Shown piece after piece: positions 34,927 through 46,622 of a stretch of 64,000 bases of DNA. Positions within the stretch are counted from its first letter, which is position 1. Each line of letters opens with the position of its first letter. The translations under genes were made by a program, and so were the position numbers. The notes under the pieces are model-generated. The model made no database searches. It saw nothing but the letters and a program-made list of their open reading frames with translations, and was not told where the DNA came from. This DNA comes from Phyto melanocephala (Eukaryota; Arthropoda; Insecta; Diptera; Rhinophoridae), in NCBI GenBank assembly GCA_941918925.1, contig OW799233.1, forward strand, positions 132,710,333-132,774,332. Reading direction: 5' to 3'.

Positions 34927-35309
34927 ATTTCTAAATAAAAACTACTTAACAACAAAAAATTTTTAGTTTGGTTATATAAAAAATTCAAAAATTTCATCTT
35001 TTCTGAAAAAATCAAAAGTTGTAGACAGACTTTAATCACAAATAGCTTATTTTGCACCTGCGCAACTTTATTTTTCATTCCCATCATTTGTTTCTAAGGC
35101 CTAGGATTCACTCCTAGGGGGATAAAATGTATGACCGACCTCCAATGTTTTTTGTTCTTAACATTTTCTTAAATTATACTTTCCCTTTATCACCATCCCT
35201 TAGGGGGGCCCCAATACAAATGTTGCGTTTTATGAAATTCTTAGATTAATTAAAATTTGTCGACTTTTGTGAATAAAATCAAAAGTTGCAAACAAATTTT
35301 AATTGTTTA

Positions 35310-35743
35310 TAGCTTGTTTTGTTTGCAGCTTTGTTTTTTATATGTGTGCAAAAAATTAGAAGCCTAGCTGAATTTTTAAATTTTTTATGAATTTTTAAAA
35401 ATAAAAATTTCGAAATTTTTATAAAAAAATTAATTTTTTTTTCAAAAAAAAAAATTATGTTTCTAAAACGACTGCGAATGTTAGAAAGAGGTTTTACTTT
35501 TCTTAAAGGAAATTTTATTGCGGAATTTCGGTTTTTTAAGTTTTTTCAATAAGCTAAAGCGTTTTTGAGTTACGCGAACATATGTTGTGCAACCTCCTCC
35601 ATTTTCGAAATAACGGTATATCTCGAAAACCAGAGCCAATCTTAAAAACCGTGGGCACCACTGGATTCAGCGTACCCGAATTATGTTAAAACGCTAGGTG
35701 CCCAGCTTGTCACGAAAAAAAAGTGTCAATTTCATGCACAGTG
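35310..35743 (-). repeat. Right long TIR of the CACTG transposon
   Basis: Inverted partner of 31978-32404. It begins with GCTTGTTTTGTTTGCAGC and ends GCACAGTG next to TTA. It has an extra short T/A-rich stretch near its outer end compared with the left copy. Confidence 0.9.
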
Positions 35744-36885
35744 TTATTTTTCTGTTTATAGAATAAAAATTTTGTGAATTAAGTTTAGCCAACTTCCTTA
35801 CAAGCTGGAAATTTAACCGAAAAGCAATAAAATCAAAACAAATATTCATTGATTTAAATGAAAAAAACTTAATTTTTCGTTTGGATTTTTACAAAAATTA
35901 TCTCAGTTCACCAGAAACCGAACAATGCAGAAAAAACTCGTGCAAATTCAACCAACTAATTTATATTCAAAATCAAAAAGAAACAGTAATGAAAATTATA
36001 ATTGTTACTATAATTTTTGAGTTTTAAATATTTATTTATGTTATGGTTTTATTAATATGCTGGCCCAATTTGCCAGCTTGAAGTCAGTTTCTTTGTATTA
36101 TAATCCAATATTTCGCTTAAGGTCATTTTTTGCTTTACAATACTCGATCATAATTTTTTTATTTCCAATTTTTTAAATACAAAAATGACTAAATTACAAA
36201 ACAACGTAACAAATGCTGATGATGTTAATTGTGACACTGGTGTGGTTTTCAAAGTATCCTCTAATGGTGAAGTATATTTCAATGCATTTATTGGCGTAAA
36301 TATTTGTACACAACGAGTGAGAGAGAGTAGAAAGTAGCATCTACTAATTACAGCGTTTAGTGCCAAACCATCATATAATCAATGCAGTTTGTTGTTATTC
36401 TAAGTGATATTATAAATATCATTGAAGCTTCAAAATACCTAAATACAAATAAAATGCTTAATAAATGTATATTTTTATTTAAATACGCATGTACGCGTGT
36501 TTAATTTTTTTTAAACATTTTTTTTTTATGTTTCGTTTTGGTATCAAACTGCAGTACAACAGTGTTGTGGTATTCAAAATTACTGTCTATGGGACGTAAA
36601 CACAAACATTTTAAACATAATATTTGTGGGGGTATGTTGTGGAAAGAAAATGTTTAAGTTACACACACATGCAAATGCATGTTCCCCAGCTAATTAAAAG
36701 TGAGTGTCCTTTGACCCAAAAAATGTACATATATCAAGCCGTAACAGCGAAAATAACGTAACTGACATATTTTCTTAAGATATACTTTTTGAAATATTAA
36801 ATCGAAAGTAATAATAGTTACAGAACTATAAGTCATTCAATTGGTACATAAACGACATTCAATCCTTTGCTTGACTGCAAAAATA
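35744..36885. other. AT-rich non-coding DNA
   Basis: No gene recognised; A/T runs and short CACA tracts near 36660. Confidence 0.5.
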
Positions 36886-36889
36886 ACGC

Positions 36890-37663
36890 AAGTGACATTA
36901 AACAAGTAACAGTGCTATATTCGGCCGTGCCGAATCTTATATACCCTTCACAACGTGTAGTCATGCAATAACAATTGTTTGTATCACCATTCATCCCATA
37001 TAAAATACGTGCATACGTACACGTTAGAATAAATGTGGCATCGAATCCCAGCTGAGCCAAAAAAATTTTATTTTATTTTATTTAATATATTCTTTATATT
37101 TTATTATTTTTTTTATATTTTTTTTAAATTTTTTTAAAAAATTTTTTTAGAAAAATTTTTAAAAAATTTTTTAAAATTTTTTTTTTAAATTTTTTTAAAA
37201 TTTTTTTTTGTAGTTTTTTTTTATTATTTTTTTCTTATTTTTAATATTTTTTTTTTGTAATTTTTTTTGTTTGGTATGTTTTTTACATGTATCTATGTAT
37301 GTATGTTGTTGTTGTAATTGTGAAAAAAAACGAGGTGGTCGTGGTTTTTTGCTCATATCTCAGAAAGTTATGGGGCGATTGTGCTGAATTTCAATAGCGA
37401 TTCATTCCTGGATATTTCCAAGAGATTGATACCATATACAGATCTGAGGAACATATAGTTGCTTCTAAAAGTTGATTTCAACCAACACACGGACAGACGG
37501 GCAGACGGACAGACGGACAGACGGTCAGGGCTTAATCGACTCCTCTATTCATAAGCTTTCAGAAAATATATACTTTATGGGGTCGGAAATGAAAATTGTA
37601 GAAATTACAAACGGAATGACAAAGCTATATATACCCTTGTGCACCACAGGTGAAGGGTATAAA
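36890..37663 (+). repeat. GTCY-type dispersed repeat, copy Q
   Basis: Same order as copy P at 23225-24022: ATTCGGCCGTGCCGAAT palindrome, TATATACCCTTCACAACG, a T-rich block (37063-37260, the opposite strand composition to copy P), GAGGTGGTCGTGG, a longer microsatellite of GGACAGAC units (37490-37530), GGGCTTAATCGACTCC, and the end GGTGAAGGGTATAAAAA. The first ACCCTTCAC and last GTGAAGGGT form short inverted termini. Confidence 0.8.
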
Positions 37664-39802
37664 AATATGAGATTTACAGAATAATTAAGGGAAAAAATAA
37701 ATTAATTACAAAGAGCAGCCAGTATTTGCATATGCAACTGTTATCTGTTAAGTTTTTTTAATCTATAGATGAAACCGTACATAACTTTTGCCTCACGATC
37801 ATGTAGCTCACGATAAAAATATAACCAAGCGAAAGTATTTCTAAATTTTTACTATAAAAACTTACTCAAATATTTTTTACGAACTTGTTAGTGACCATTT
37901 CTTTGGTCACTAACATAAAATGCTTAATTCAACTTAAGAAAACAACGAGTTTTTTGAACTACCGTCATAAACAAAATAGGCTCAATATTGTCCTCAAACT
38001 TTAATTTCTGTTGCCTAAATTTTGTTACAGAAATAGAAAAAGAAAACAACTTGACTTAAGTCACTTTGAACTCACTTAATTAATACTATTAATAAGTACC
38101 AAAATATGTTTAATCATTTATTTTTACGATAGTTTGTTTTATTTAAAACTCTATATAGAATTAGGTTGCTCACGCAAAATAATTATCACAAATAAATGAA
38201 TTTGTTAAGAAAAACGAAAAACGACGAAACACATCAAGAGATGCTGAACATACTACTTATTCCTCAGCCAATTCTAAATTGTAGTAATCGTTTAGGTCCA
38301 TTATCAAAAACGATACAACAACAATACAAAATATTAACATTTTCAACTTGTTATAAAATTTCAGAATTAAGATTTTTGTTTTGCAATAAAGAATTAAATT
38401 TTACTTAATAAAATATCTTATTAAATTAAGTTAAAATAACAATTTTTACTGCAATGTGTGCTTAGATATAAATCGATGGTCAGAGGTAGAAAGGCCCTAA
38501 CTCGTATTTTTTAAGAAATTGAGTTTGTCAGTGATATCAATACCTTTCACACAAATACACCTCGGCAAAAAAATTTAACGCAATAATGTCAAAAATAACA
38601 GTTTTACAAGCAATTTTACAAAAGAAATTACATTATGATAATACAGTTTTTATTACGTTTTTTCTTTCTCCTGCAAAATTACAATTATTTGAGTTAGGGC
38701 TTTTCCCATCGTGATCAACGATATATTTTTGTACCAAACCGAAATTGTATATGTTTTAAAAACCTTTTCGAATATTAAAATTGAGTTATCTCAAAAGTAT
38801 GTTTCTCGACTTAGGTTTTTATTGCTGGTGACCATAGATTTATTTATATATAATGCTTTTCGTATTGTTCTCAAGGAATTCAGAATGAGAAATTAAAAAA
38901 AAACTCAAGCGCTTCGTTTGACATGTAAATTGAAGTTTGACTGCAGTGAATCCGAAAAAGTCGGCTTTAAATTTCTTTTGGGAATAATTTTTATTTCCAA
39001 ATTTCAAACATATTGAATGAGGTTATTGAAATAAGTAATGAAAGTGACTTAGTAAATAAAATTGAGGCGAACAAAATAAAAAGCTTCTCCTTTAGAATTT
39101 TTTTCTTTGTGTTACATATTTTCGCAGTCACATTTTAGTCTAACCTGTTAGAAATGTAGACGACAAATTAATTTAACTGTAAAAAAAAATTTCTTTATAA
39201 AGAATTAAGTTAAAATTCATCTATAAGTTGCATAAGATCAAAAAAAAATCCTGAACAAATTGAAACAAAAGTTTAAAAGCCTTCTTCTGTAAAATTTGGT
39301 TTTTGTGGGTTACGTTATTTAAGTGGTTAAGGCTCTATATTGCTGATTCAGGGTCGTAATATTCTAACGGTTTTTTATAAGGGTAAATTAGAATGCGTTT
39401 GCAAAATATATTAAGGCGAATTCATACGGGTAAAATTATCAGCCCAGCTGGTCGGGAAGCAAATTTTGTTGAATTCACCTTGATTTCATCTATTAACGCA
39501 GGGCTGGGAAATGACGGGGCTGGGAAATAACAATTAACTAAAGTGTGCTTTTTTGATAATAAATGAAGCAAATTCATATATATTTGTTGCTCTTGCACCA
39601 TTTATCATAAATAAATAACCTTTCTTTAATCGAATTTTATTAAATTAAACATACCATAACAACATCCATCTCTTCATCCCTGATATTTATACGAAATGGT
39701 TTGGAAAAAGATGCTTTGTTGTATTAATTTACATTGCATATACCTGTATGAGTTGCCTTGAACCAAATATTATGACAAAATTTTGCTCTATGTATTTATG
39801 AA
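37664..39802. other. AT-rich non-coding DNA
   Basis: No gene recognised. A 69-bp segment at 39413-39481 has inverted ends AAGGCGAATTCA / TGAATTCACCTT and could be a tiny MITE; GGGCTGGGAAAT is repeated just after it. Confidence 0.4.
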
Positions 39803-39810
39803 CCTGCGAC

Positions 39811-40419
39811 CAGCGTTGCCGTTTTTGGTTATTTATAACCAAAATTGGTTATTTTTTTTGCCAATGTGTAGATGTGTATTTTTTTTCCTTTTTGGTTACT
39901 TTTTTAAAGCCCAAAATTCAGTAGCATTTAATATGTTTTATTTATAAATCATATTCTTATATGTACGTTAAACATTGCAATGTTCTCATTTAAGTGTCAA
40001 TGTTTAGACAACATTGTTAGCCCTTGAAACCCTATTTCTTTTAGCAAATGATCAACTCTGGAGTACGAAAAAATACATGACTGTTATTAAAAACAAGTAC
40101 AAGTACAAATATTTTTATATTGTATTAAAATTTAAAATAAATAAAAATATTATTTTAAATAAAAGCTTTTTAGTTATTTATCGTTATTTGTAATAAAATT
40201 ACCTTTAAGTTTTTTTATGTTACTTGATACGTAAGACTTGAATTTTTGGTTTATTTTTAGTTCATAATTCATTTGTAAAGTACAAATATTTTTTATATTA
40301 AAATGTAAAACAAATTTAAAATAAATCAAATATATTTTAATTTTGGTTACTTTTTTTTTTATTTGGTTACTTTTTGAAGTAATTTTGGTTGTAAATTTTT
40401 TTTGGTTGTGGCAACACTG
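39811..40419. mobile_element. hAT-type MITE with perfect 8-bp TSD
   Basis: 609 bp with ends CAGCGTTGCCGTTTTTGG and (reverse complement of the right end) CAGTGTTGCCACAACC. Identical flanking octamers CCTGCGAC at 39803-39810 and 40420-40427. The interior is non-coding and repeats TTTTTGGTTACTTTTT several times in its terminal thirds. Confidence 0.92.
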
Positions 40420-40427
40420 CCTGCGAC

Positions 40428-41974
40428 ATAGTTAAGCATTTAAGATTTTTGCAGGTGAAACTAATGAGGAGCTACTAAACTGATCCTAAGTTTTAAACTA
40501 TTTAATTTTACAGAACCGACTACAGAACGTATTCTTTTTATAATTATTCTCAAATCTTGTTTTTATTCGGAAACAAATAAATAAAATATATTTTATGTTT
40601 CTATTTGCAATCGTAACAATCAATCATAAATACATTCGCTAGCAGAGAGCGATTCTGTGTTATATTTTAAGCGAAAAAAGAAAAATACATGATATTGCTG
40701 CATATTTTACTGCCTTTTTTAAAAACCATAAATCTCATAAAATGTATGCCCAAGTTAAAATATTGTAAATGATTATTTCAGTTTTTTTTTTTCTTTGTAA
40801 GAAACATTGAACATTGTGCCAGCTATAGCAGCAAAAAAAACATTTTCTTGTGTTTGCGCATGCGTCCAGTTTTTACAGTTTTTAATGGTATTTTACTGCT
40901 AACTTGATTATTTTTTTTAGTTTTTTATTATTTGCCTTCTTTTATCTATAACTTACGAGTAGTGTAGTTGTTGGTGTTGTGTTATAAAGCTATTTAATAT
41001 TGTTATTTGTTGTTTTAGTGGCGATTGAATAACACTTAGAGAAAATAAAAGGAATTTGTCTTATAAAATCAGTTTCTGTCAAAGGATAATTTTCTTAATT
41101 TAAGCTGAATATTAAACTAAGAGAAAAAAAATGTCAATATAAAATACAAAACAAAATATTTATGCAGTGACTCCCTTTTTAACAAAAAAAAAAAAAAACA
41201 ATTAAATTATAACTAAATGTATGTTGAAAAAAATTTCGTATATCTTGTAAATAAAAAAAAATGGTTGTGAATACGTGAGTAAAGTTTTCTTATTTAAAGA
41301 TGTCTAGGAATAAATAAAGTTTGTGCAAAAATTTCCTATTTTATAGACAATTTAATCATTTTTGCGGGTATCCTCCTTGACTTTTCTTTAAGTGCATGTG
41401 TAACTGCACTCATAGGAACAATGCAACACCAGTTATAAACCGAAAAAAAGTACTTTATGCAACCTGTTGGTAGAAAACATATTGGAGTCATTATTTTTTT
41501 TTTTTTTGCAAAGAAGCAGGTTTTAAGGTTTTTTCTTAAAAGATTTTGCCAATTTTTTCTTCTGTTTGCTGTTAATGCTTACACGAGCGTGGAAATGTGT
41601 GCACTGTACCCTTATATTTTTCTACAACTGCTGACGATAACAACAACTCTAATGAGTTGCAACTATTCAACATCATATAAGGTTTGTTTTATTCAGATAG
41701 ATTTGGTGGTTGTTGCTTTAATAACTTTAAGAACTTTAGTAAAGTGGTAAAGGAAGCTGACTTGGTAGACTTTGCTTTAAGCCATGTGTTGTGTGGTTTG
41801 TAGGGTTTCCCTAAATTCAGAAACTACTATTAGTTTTCCTGAAATCTAAAAGATCCCAAAGTAACGTAGGTAGCTTGATTAAGTATTAACCATCCATCAC
41901 GATCTCAATATATTTTTTTCAGATTTGCAAACTACGTATAGATTTTTATTTTTTTTGTAAATAAAATATATATA
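40428..41974. other. AT-rich non-coding DNA
   Basis: No gene supported. The plus-strand frame at 41457-41750 is rich in Phe and Leu from T-runs and has no recognisable domain. Confidence 0.45.
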
Positions 41975-42257
41975 TAGAAGAGAAAAAAAAACTTCTCATA
42001 TTTCATATATCAAATTGGATTTAGTAATAAACATTGAACTAATAAAATACTGGGTTAAGCAGTTTTTCTTACAAAAATTTTTCTCTGAGAGGAATTAGCA
42101 GTTGTTCTTATCAAACCTTTTTACACACTTCAAGACTTAAATTGAAGAAAAACCACATGCTGGTCGACGTGGCGTATCATTCTCTACCACACGGCATCAA
42201 AATCTCAATTTACTTAAAAAGTGGATTTAGCAGGCTTGTATATTAAGCCGACGATAT
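41975..42257. mobile_element. MITE, partial second copy
   Basis: Inverted copy of the interior and one end of 2565-2942: TAAGCAGTTTTTCTTAC, TTTTTACACACTTCAAGAC, CATGCTGGTCGACG, CCACACGGCATCA, and the terminus GTATATTAAGCCGACGATAT. The left terminus is not preserved. Confidence 0.6.
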
Positions 42258-42874
42258 GTTTTAGAAAATTAAATACACACAGAGAATTTATATAATTTTT
42301 TTTTTGTAAAGTTCATCAAACGTTTTCTCTTAAAAACAACTTCCTATATGTGTATCAATTAAAAATATTAACGAAAAGAAATGGTATATTCGGCAGTGCC
42401 AAATCTGATTTTACCCTTCACCATCATGTACATGCATAGGTATAGTGTTCATAGCGTAGCTGAGCTTATGTTTTAGGTTTCTACAACATTTTACTTTATT
42501 GTTTCCGACACCATCATTAATTTTAGAAAATTTTTGAATAGTTAGCTGTATTTTACTTTTATTTACTTAAAAACAGTTAATGTCGGTTGCCTTGTCAGAT
42601 AAAAATAGGGCACACTCTTATTTGTCATATGATCTTAACATATGAATTTCACAAAGGGATGTTTCAAACGGTTCAGATAGTTCCGAGAGCTGTATTTTAG
42701 TAGTCAAACCCTTTCATTTGATACCCATATTGATGGTGTTGAGAAAAAGGTTATCCGTCATTTTGTCTAGGACGCTATGTTGGATTATAACTCTTTCATA
42801 GTCAAGCATTTTTATTTGATACCAATATTTTTAGGGTTAAAGGGAGCAAAGCAGTAATTACTGTATTTGACCCA

Positions 42875-42990
42875 AAGGTAGGTAGGTAGGAAAGGGGTAT
42901 GCAGAAAGTAATATTTGCCTCCTGCACCCACACTCGGAGACCAATAAGGTCCATTGCGTTACCCTTTATATATTAAAGATAGAAAAGAGA
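42875..42990 (-). mobile_element. LINE 3' end with GGTA-repeat tail
   Basis: A 116-bp insertion whose left side is GGTAGGTAGGTAGG (complement of a CCTA tail) followed by AAAGGGGTATGCAGAAAG. It matches the complement of the LINE end at 46950-47012. The hexamer GACCCA flanks it on both sides. The related copy C at about 49985-50015 has the same sequence with a single GACCCA and no insert. Confidence 0.75.
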
Positions 42991-43069
42991 GACCCATATA
43001 TCTGCCTATTATTTTGGACGCGATCTTTGACTTTGGCAGAATTAAAAATATTTCTCTAGTTAAGCCCAA

Positions 43070-43260
43070 GGCCAAGGTGACCGCAGTTCGTAGGGAATTT
43101 TTTTGTTCACATTTTTTATGAATAAAGTTTGAGATTTGTTATAAATGAGAAAAGATTGAACTAATTTTTATCTATTGACTTTGACAGCTGAAATTTAAAA
43201 TAAGTGAATACAGAATAAAAATTAATCATCTTACGAATGCACACTACCTGATGAATAAAT
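43070..43260. mobile_element. MITE pair member inside copy B
   Basis: Matches 58383-58530: GCAGTTCG, GAATTTTTTTGTT, ATTTTTATCTATTGACTTTG, CAGCTGAAATTTA, ending ACCTGATGAATAAATA. The other end (TTATTCATCAGGT) is seen only in the 58-kb copy. Confidence 0.5.
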
Positions 43261-44178
43261 AGTATGCGTTGGTCAAGCCCTTTCGTTTGATACAAATATT
43301 AAAAAAGTTAAAGTGGGTAAATTTGAAATAAATTTGACGCATATATAAATTTAATCGAATGCAATTTGTAGTGGTGACCGTCATGGATTAAAATATTTTT
43401 TAGTGCGTTAGATTTTCCCAGTAAAGCCCTTTCTTTTGATACGCATATCACTCTTCCCTGTTGTCTAGAAGCTAAAGAAAATTGATTTTCATTTTTAAAT
43501 TATAGGAAAAACCCGAAACACCGAAGAAGTTTTACTTTGGTGCTTATATCTCAGAAAGTTTCATATCGATATCTCAGTTTTTGCCAGAAATATTTTTTGC
43601 GACCACGATTTGTATTCTGGTGTCCGTCGCACCTCCAAAAATTAATTGGGAGCTTTAGTAACTAGATTTATTTAAAAAAATATATTTATACTTTTTCAAA
43701 ATATCTTTGCCTATAACTTTGCTGATTAGAGACAGATTTGTTTATTTAATAATTTACAAATAGCCCTGGCGGATCATTGTACCTATAAATGGTAGCAAAC
43801 GTATCTCGAATTTATCAAAGGGCTGAACAATTTTAATTTCTTATAGTAAAAATATGGGAGAGCAACGGAGGCCGCCATGTTTATTTGCAAATATCTCATA
43901 AAGATATTGGAAGATTGTGCTAGACTTCAATAGCGATTTATTTCCGGATATTTGCAAAAGATTGATACACATACAAATCTGTACAAACTTGGGGGTGTTT
44001 GAAAAATTGATTTCAACGAACACACGGATAGATATACAGACGGACAGAGGAAAATTTTTCCCCTAGTCAGAAAATATGTATATACTCTTGGGATTGTAAC
44101 TTCATGTTGCAGAAGATACAAACGAAATGACGAAGCTATATATGTATGTCCTTGGCACCATAGGAGATGGGTATAATA

Positions 44179-44929
44179 ACAAAAAAAATTTACTTATTGA
44201 TTTTTTCTTTGAAAATTTATCTTAATAATAGAGAACCCTATTATTCGCCTAAAAACCACACGAAATATAATGCAATTGCTTTGCACTTGATGTTGACTGT
44301 AAGTTGTTGTTGCTATTTGGGATTGTACTTCGACTTGTTGTAATTTTTTGCTATTGATACGAAACCAGTTGCATTGTTGTTATACCAGCAATAAGAAAAG
44401 CAACAACCTTAAACAGCCAAATAGCAAACGTCTGCATGAAGGCAATCTAACTGTTCTCTAAGTTTTTTTTTCTATTTCATAATCTTACGATTGGCTCTAC
44501 TTGTTCCCTGTTTTTGTTTTTTTTTTGCAGTTTTCTTTCTAGACAACCTAACTAACAGTTAGTCCAAGTTTTAGCAGGAAAGAAAAAGAAACATGTACAT
44601 TTGGAGTTAGACAACATCGTTAGGGAATTCTTAAATAGCAAGTGCCTATTGCAACTTTACATTTGCTGATTTTACAATGGACAATGTTTATTGTAGTTTT
44701 TTGTTAACGTTTTTTTTTATTAATACTATTTTTAGTGTATAGCAAAAGTTTACTAAAAATGCATACATACATACATTCATTCACATACAACAAATACCTC
44801 TGCACAATTATTAGTCCAATTCATATAAAAAAAAAACCTAAAAACAAAATATTTGATTTTGTCTTATTTACATTTGGGACAGTTTTAAACACAGGTCAAT
44901 TGGAAATATATACGAAATGGGAGTTGTTG
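44179..44929. other. AT-rich non-coding DNA
   Basis: No gene recognised; contains GTTGTTG tracts and a short CATACATACATACATT run near 44763. Confidence 0.5.
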
Positions 44930-45249
44930 TCATTGCTATGCTGATTGCTTGAGCAATTATTGCCGCAATTAGCTGTCAAAATCGTTTAATTTTCTTTGAA
45001 TTTTATGTTTTTCTTTGCAGAAAAAAAGGAAAATTAAAATAATTTTACCTGATAATAATTAAGAGTGAGGTATTCCAAAAAAACTAATAAAAGTTAAAAC
45101 AAAAATATTAAATTATAAAAATAAATTATTTGTGTCGTGTTCTCCACCCATTGAAAATAATCATACCTTAGCAATAAAGTGCCGTTATTCTGCCGACGTT
45201 TTTGCTTAAGCTTAGCAATTAAAATTGCTACGTGGAGACCCAGCGTTAG
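44930..45249. mobile_element. MITE, copy 2 (partial, inverted)
   Basis: Inverted partner of 30443-30803: shares GCTGATTGCTTGAGCAAT, TTATTGCCGCAAT, GTGTTCTCCACCCATTGAAA, AAAGTGCCGTTATTCTGCCG and the terminus GCTACGTGGAGACCCAGCG. The opposite terminus is missing. Confidence 0.7.
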
Positions 45250-45300
45250 GCATTTTAAAGATAACATAAATGTGAATTGACTACACTCATTGCTCTACTT

Positions 45301-45840
45301 AAGGTGCTCTTACATGGAATGTATTTTACATATGACATGTCACTTTGTAATCCGTATATAATTGTGTATGTCTGCCGAAATTGTCCTTTTACAAATGGTG
45401 TATAATTTTTTTAACCTCCCTTTGGTTACTATAACTCATTTTGATTTCTTCTGTATGCGATTTTTGTTAAAAATATTTTTTTTTAAATTAAGCGTGTGAA
45501 ATGGCTTGAGCATATTCTATTTCAGTACTATCTACGAAAATTTGTGAAACTACATTAAAATCAATATTCTCTTCCTAAAACGACAACCAAATCTTGAGAA
45601 AACTTAATGCCAACATTTATTTTAATTTATTCCATTTATTTAATTTATAAAAAAAACAGTTGATGATGGATGCCTTGAATGATTGAAATAGAACACACTA
45701 TGAATGAAAATTTGTCATATTACCTTTATATTTAATTTTCTCACAAACAATAATTCAACGAGCTTACACTACATGTATCAATTTTGCAGTGGAAAATTTG
45801 ACAAGTCATATGTAAAATACATGTCACCTGAAATCACTTT
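45301..45840. mobile_element. Inverted-repeat element (possible MITE)
   Basis: ATGTATTTTACATATGACAT near the left and its complement (GTCATATGTAAAATACAT) near the right define imperfect inverted ends about 540 bp apart. The interior is non-coding. Exact termini and TSD were not resolved. Confidence 0.45.
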
Positions 45841-46613
45841 TACAGATAATCATTAATGTTGCGCTGTAATAATAAACTACATTGCACAATTAAAAAAACT
45901 ACGATGGAAACACAGGCGATTAGTGTTCTGTATTCCAAGTAAAACTAAATCCTTCGAAATTGCCATTGTAGTGTTATTGTTTGTAACAAAACTCTAGCAA
46001 TTCCGAGATATACCATGATGGAAATGATGTAGTTAAATAAGATTTATTTTAATAAATAAAGGACAACTTAATTAAGAAATTAAGTTAAAAATTCTTACTA
46101 TAATTTCCATTCGTTATATTGTTTAAAAATCTAATCAAATTGACCCATTTAATAAGTTTGAGAGTTTACAAAATAATAGCCAAAGATTTATTTTGAAGCT
46201 GCATTTTTTTTTTATCAATTTAAATATATATTTCTAGTGGGACCTTAAAATGTTGGTTGGCTTGTCGTTTTTATTATATTATGTAGAATTCAAATATTTG
46301 TAGAATTCAAATGCATTCGTACATAAAAACACAGATGTGTAACCAATGGTGGTTGTATGTAATGTCCCTCCAGTTTTATTGATGATGTTTACCTGCCTTA
46401 AGATAAATACCACACAACACACAACAAATAAATTGTTGTACTACAAGCAAAAAAGTAATAGCAACTGCACCATTACGAAAAACAAAAACACTAACAATTA
46501 CATGGTGTATCAAAAGGTTAATGCGAAGGAATATCTTACAAACCTATTATGCTATTTATAGAAGAAAAAAACACTCGATTAACAACCGATTCGTAAAAAT
46601 TTTTCTATAAATT
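45841..46613. other. AT-rich non-coding DNA
   Basis: No gene supported; the 46346-46561 frame is low complexity. Confidence 0.5.
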
Positions 46614-46622
46614 ATATTTTAC

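Larger units (their letters stand above)
31978..35743 (+). mobile_element. 3.77-kb CACTG-ended DNA transposon
   Basis: Ends CACTGTGC (31978-31985) and GCACAGTG (35736-35743) are flanked by TTA on both sides, a 3-bp target duplication. Inside, inverted repeats of about 430 bp match nearly throughout, starting close to GACAAGCCGGGCACC on the left and its complement on the right. The interior holds an inverted-repeat cassette, a TATA box and a two-exon transposase-like gene. CACTG termini with a 3-bp duplication fit the CMC (CACTA/Mirage/Chapaev) superfamily; that placement is inference from the ends, not from the protein. Confidence 0.9.
42375..44178 (+). repeat. Compound dispersed repeat, copy B
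   Basis: Begins GGTATATTCGGCAGTGCCAA, CCTTCACCATCATGTACAT, continues with CAAGCCCTTTCGTTTGATAC modules and GAGATATAAGCACC-type tracts (complement), and ends with a CAACGAACACACGG / CAGACGGACAGAGG microsatellite and AGATGGGTATAATA. It contains two later insertions (42875-42990 and 43070-43260). Copies A and C align to it in reverse. Confidence 0.65.

Noticed and set aside
36148..36366. Minus-strand 72-codon frame
   Set aside because: Short, no domain, no splice context.
43841..44121. Two overlapping minus-strand frames
   Set aside because: They lie in the microsatellite-bearing end of repeat copy B and are repeat artefacts.
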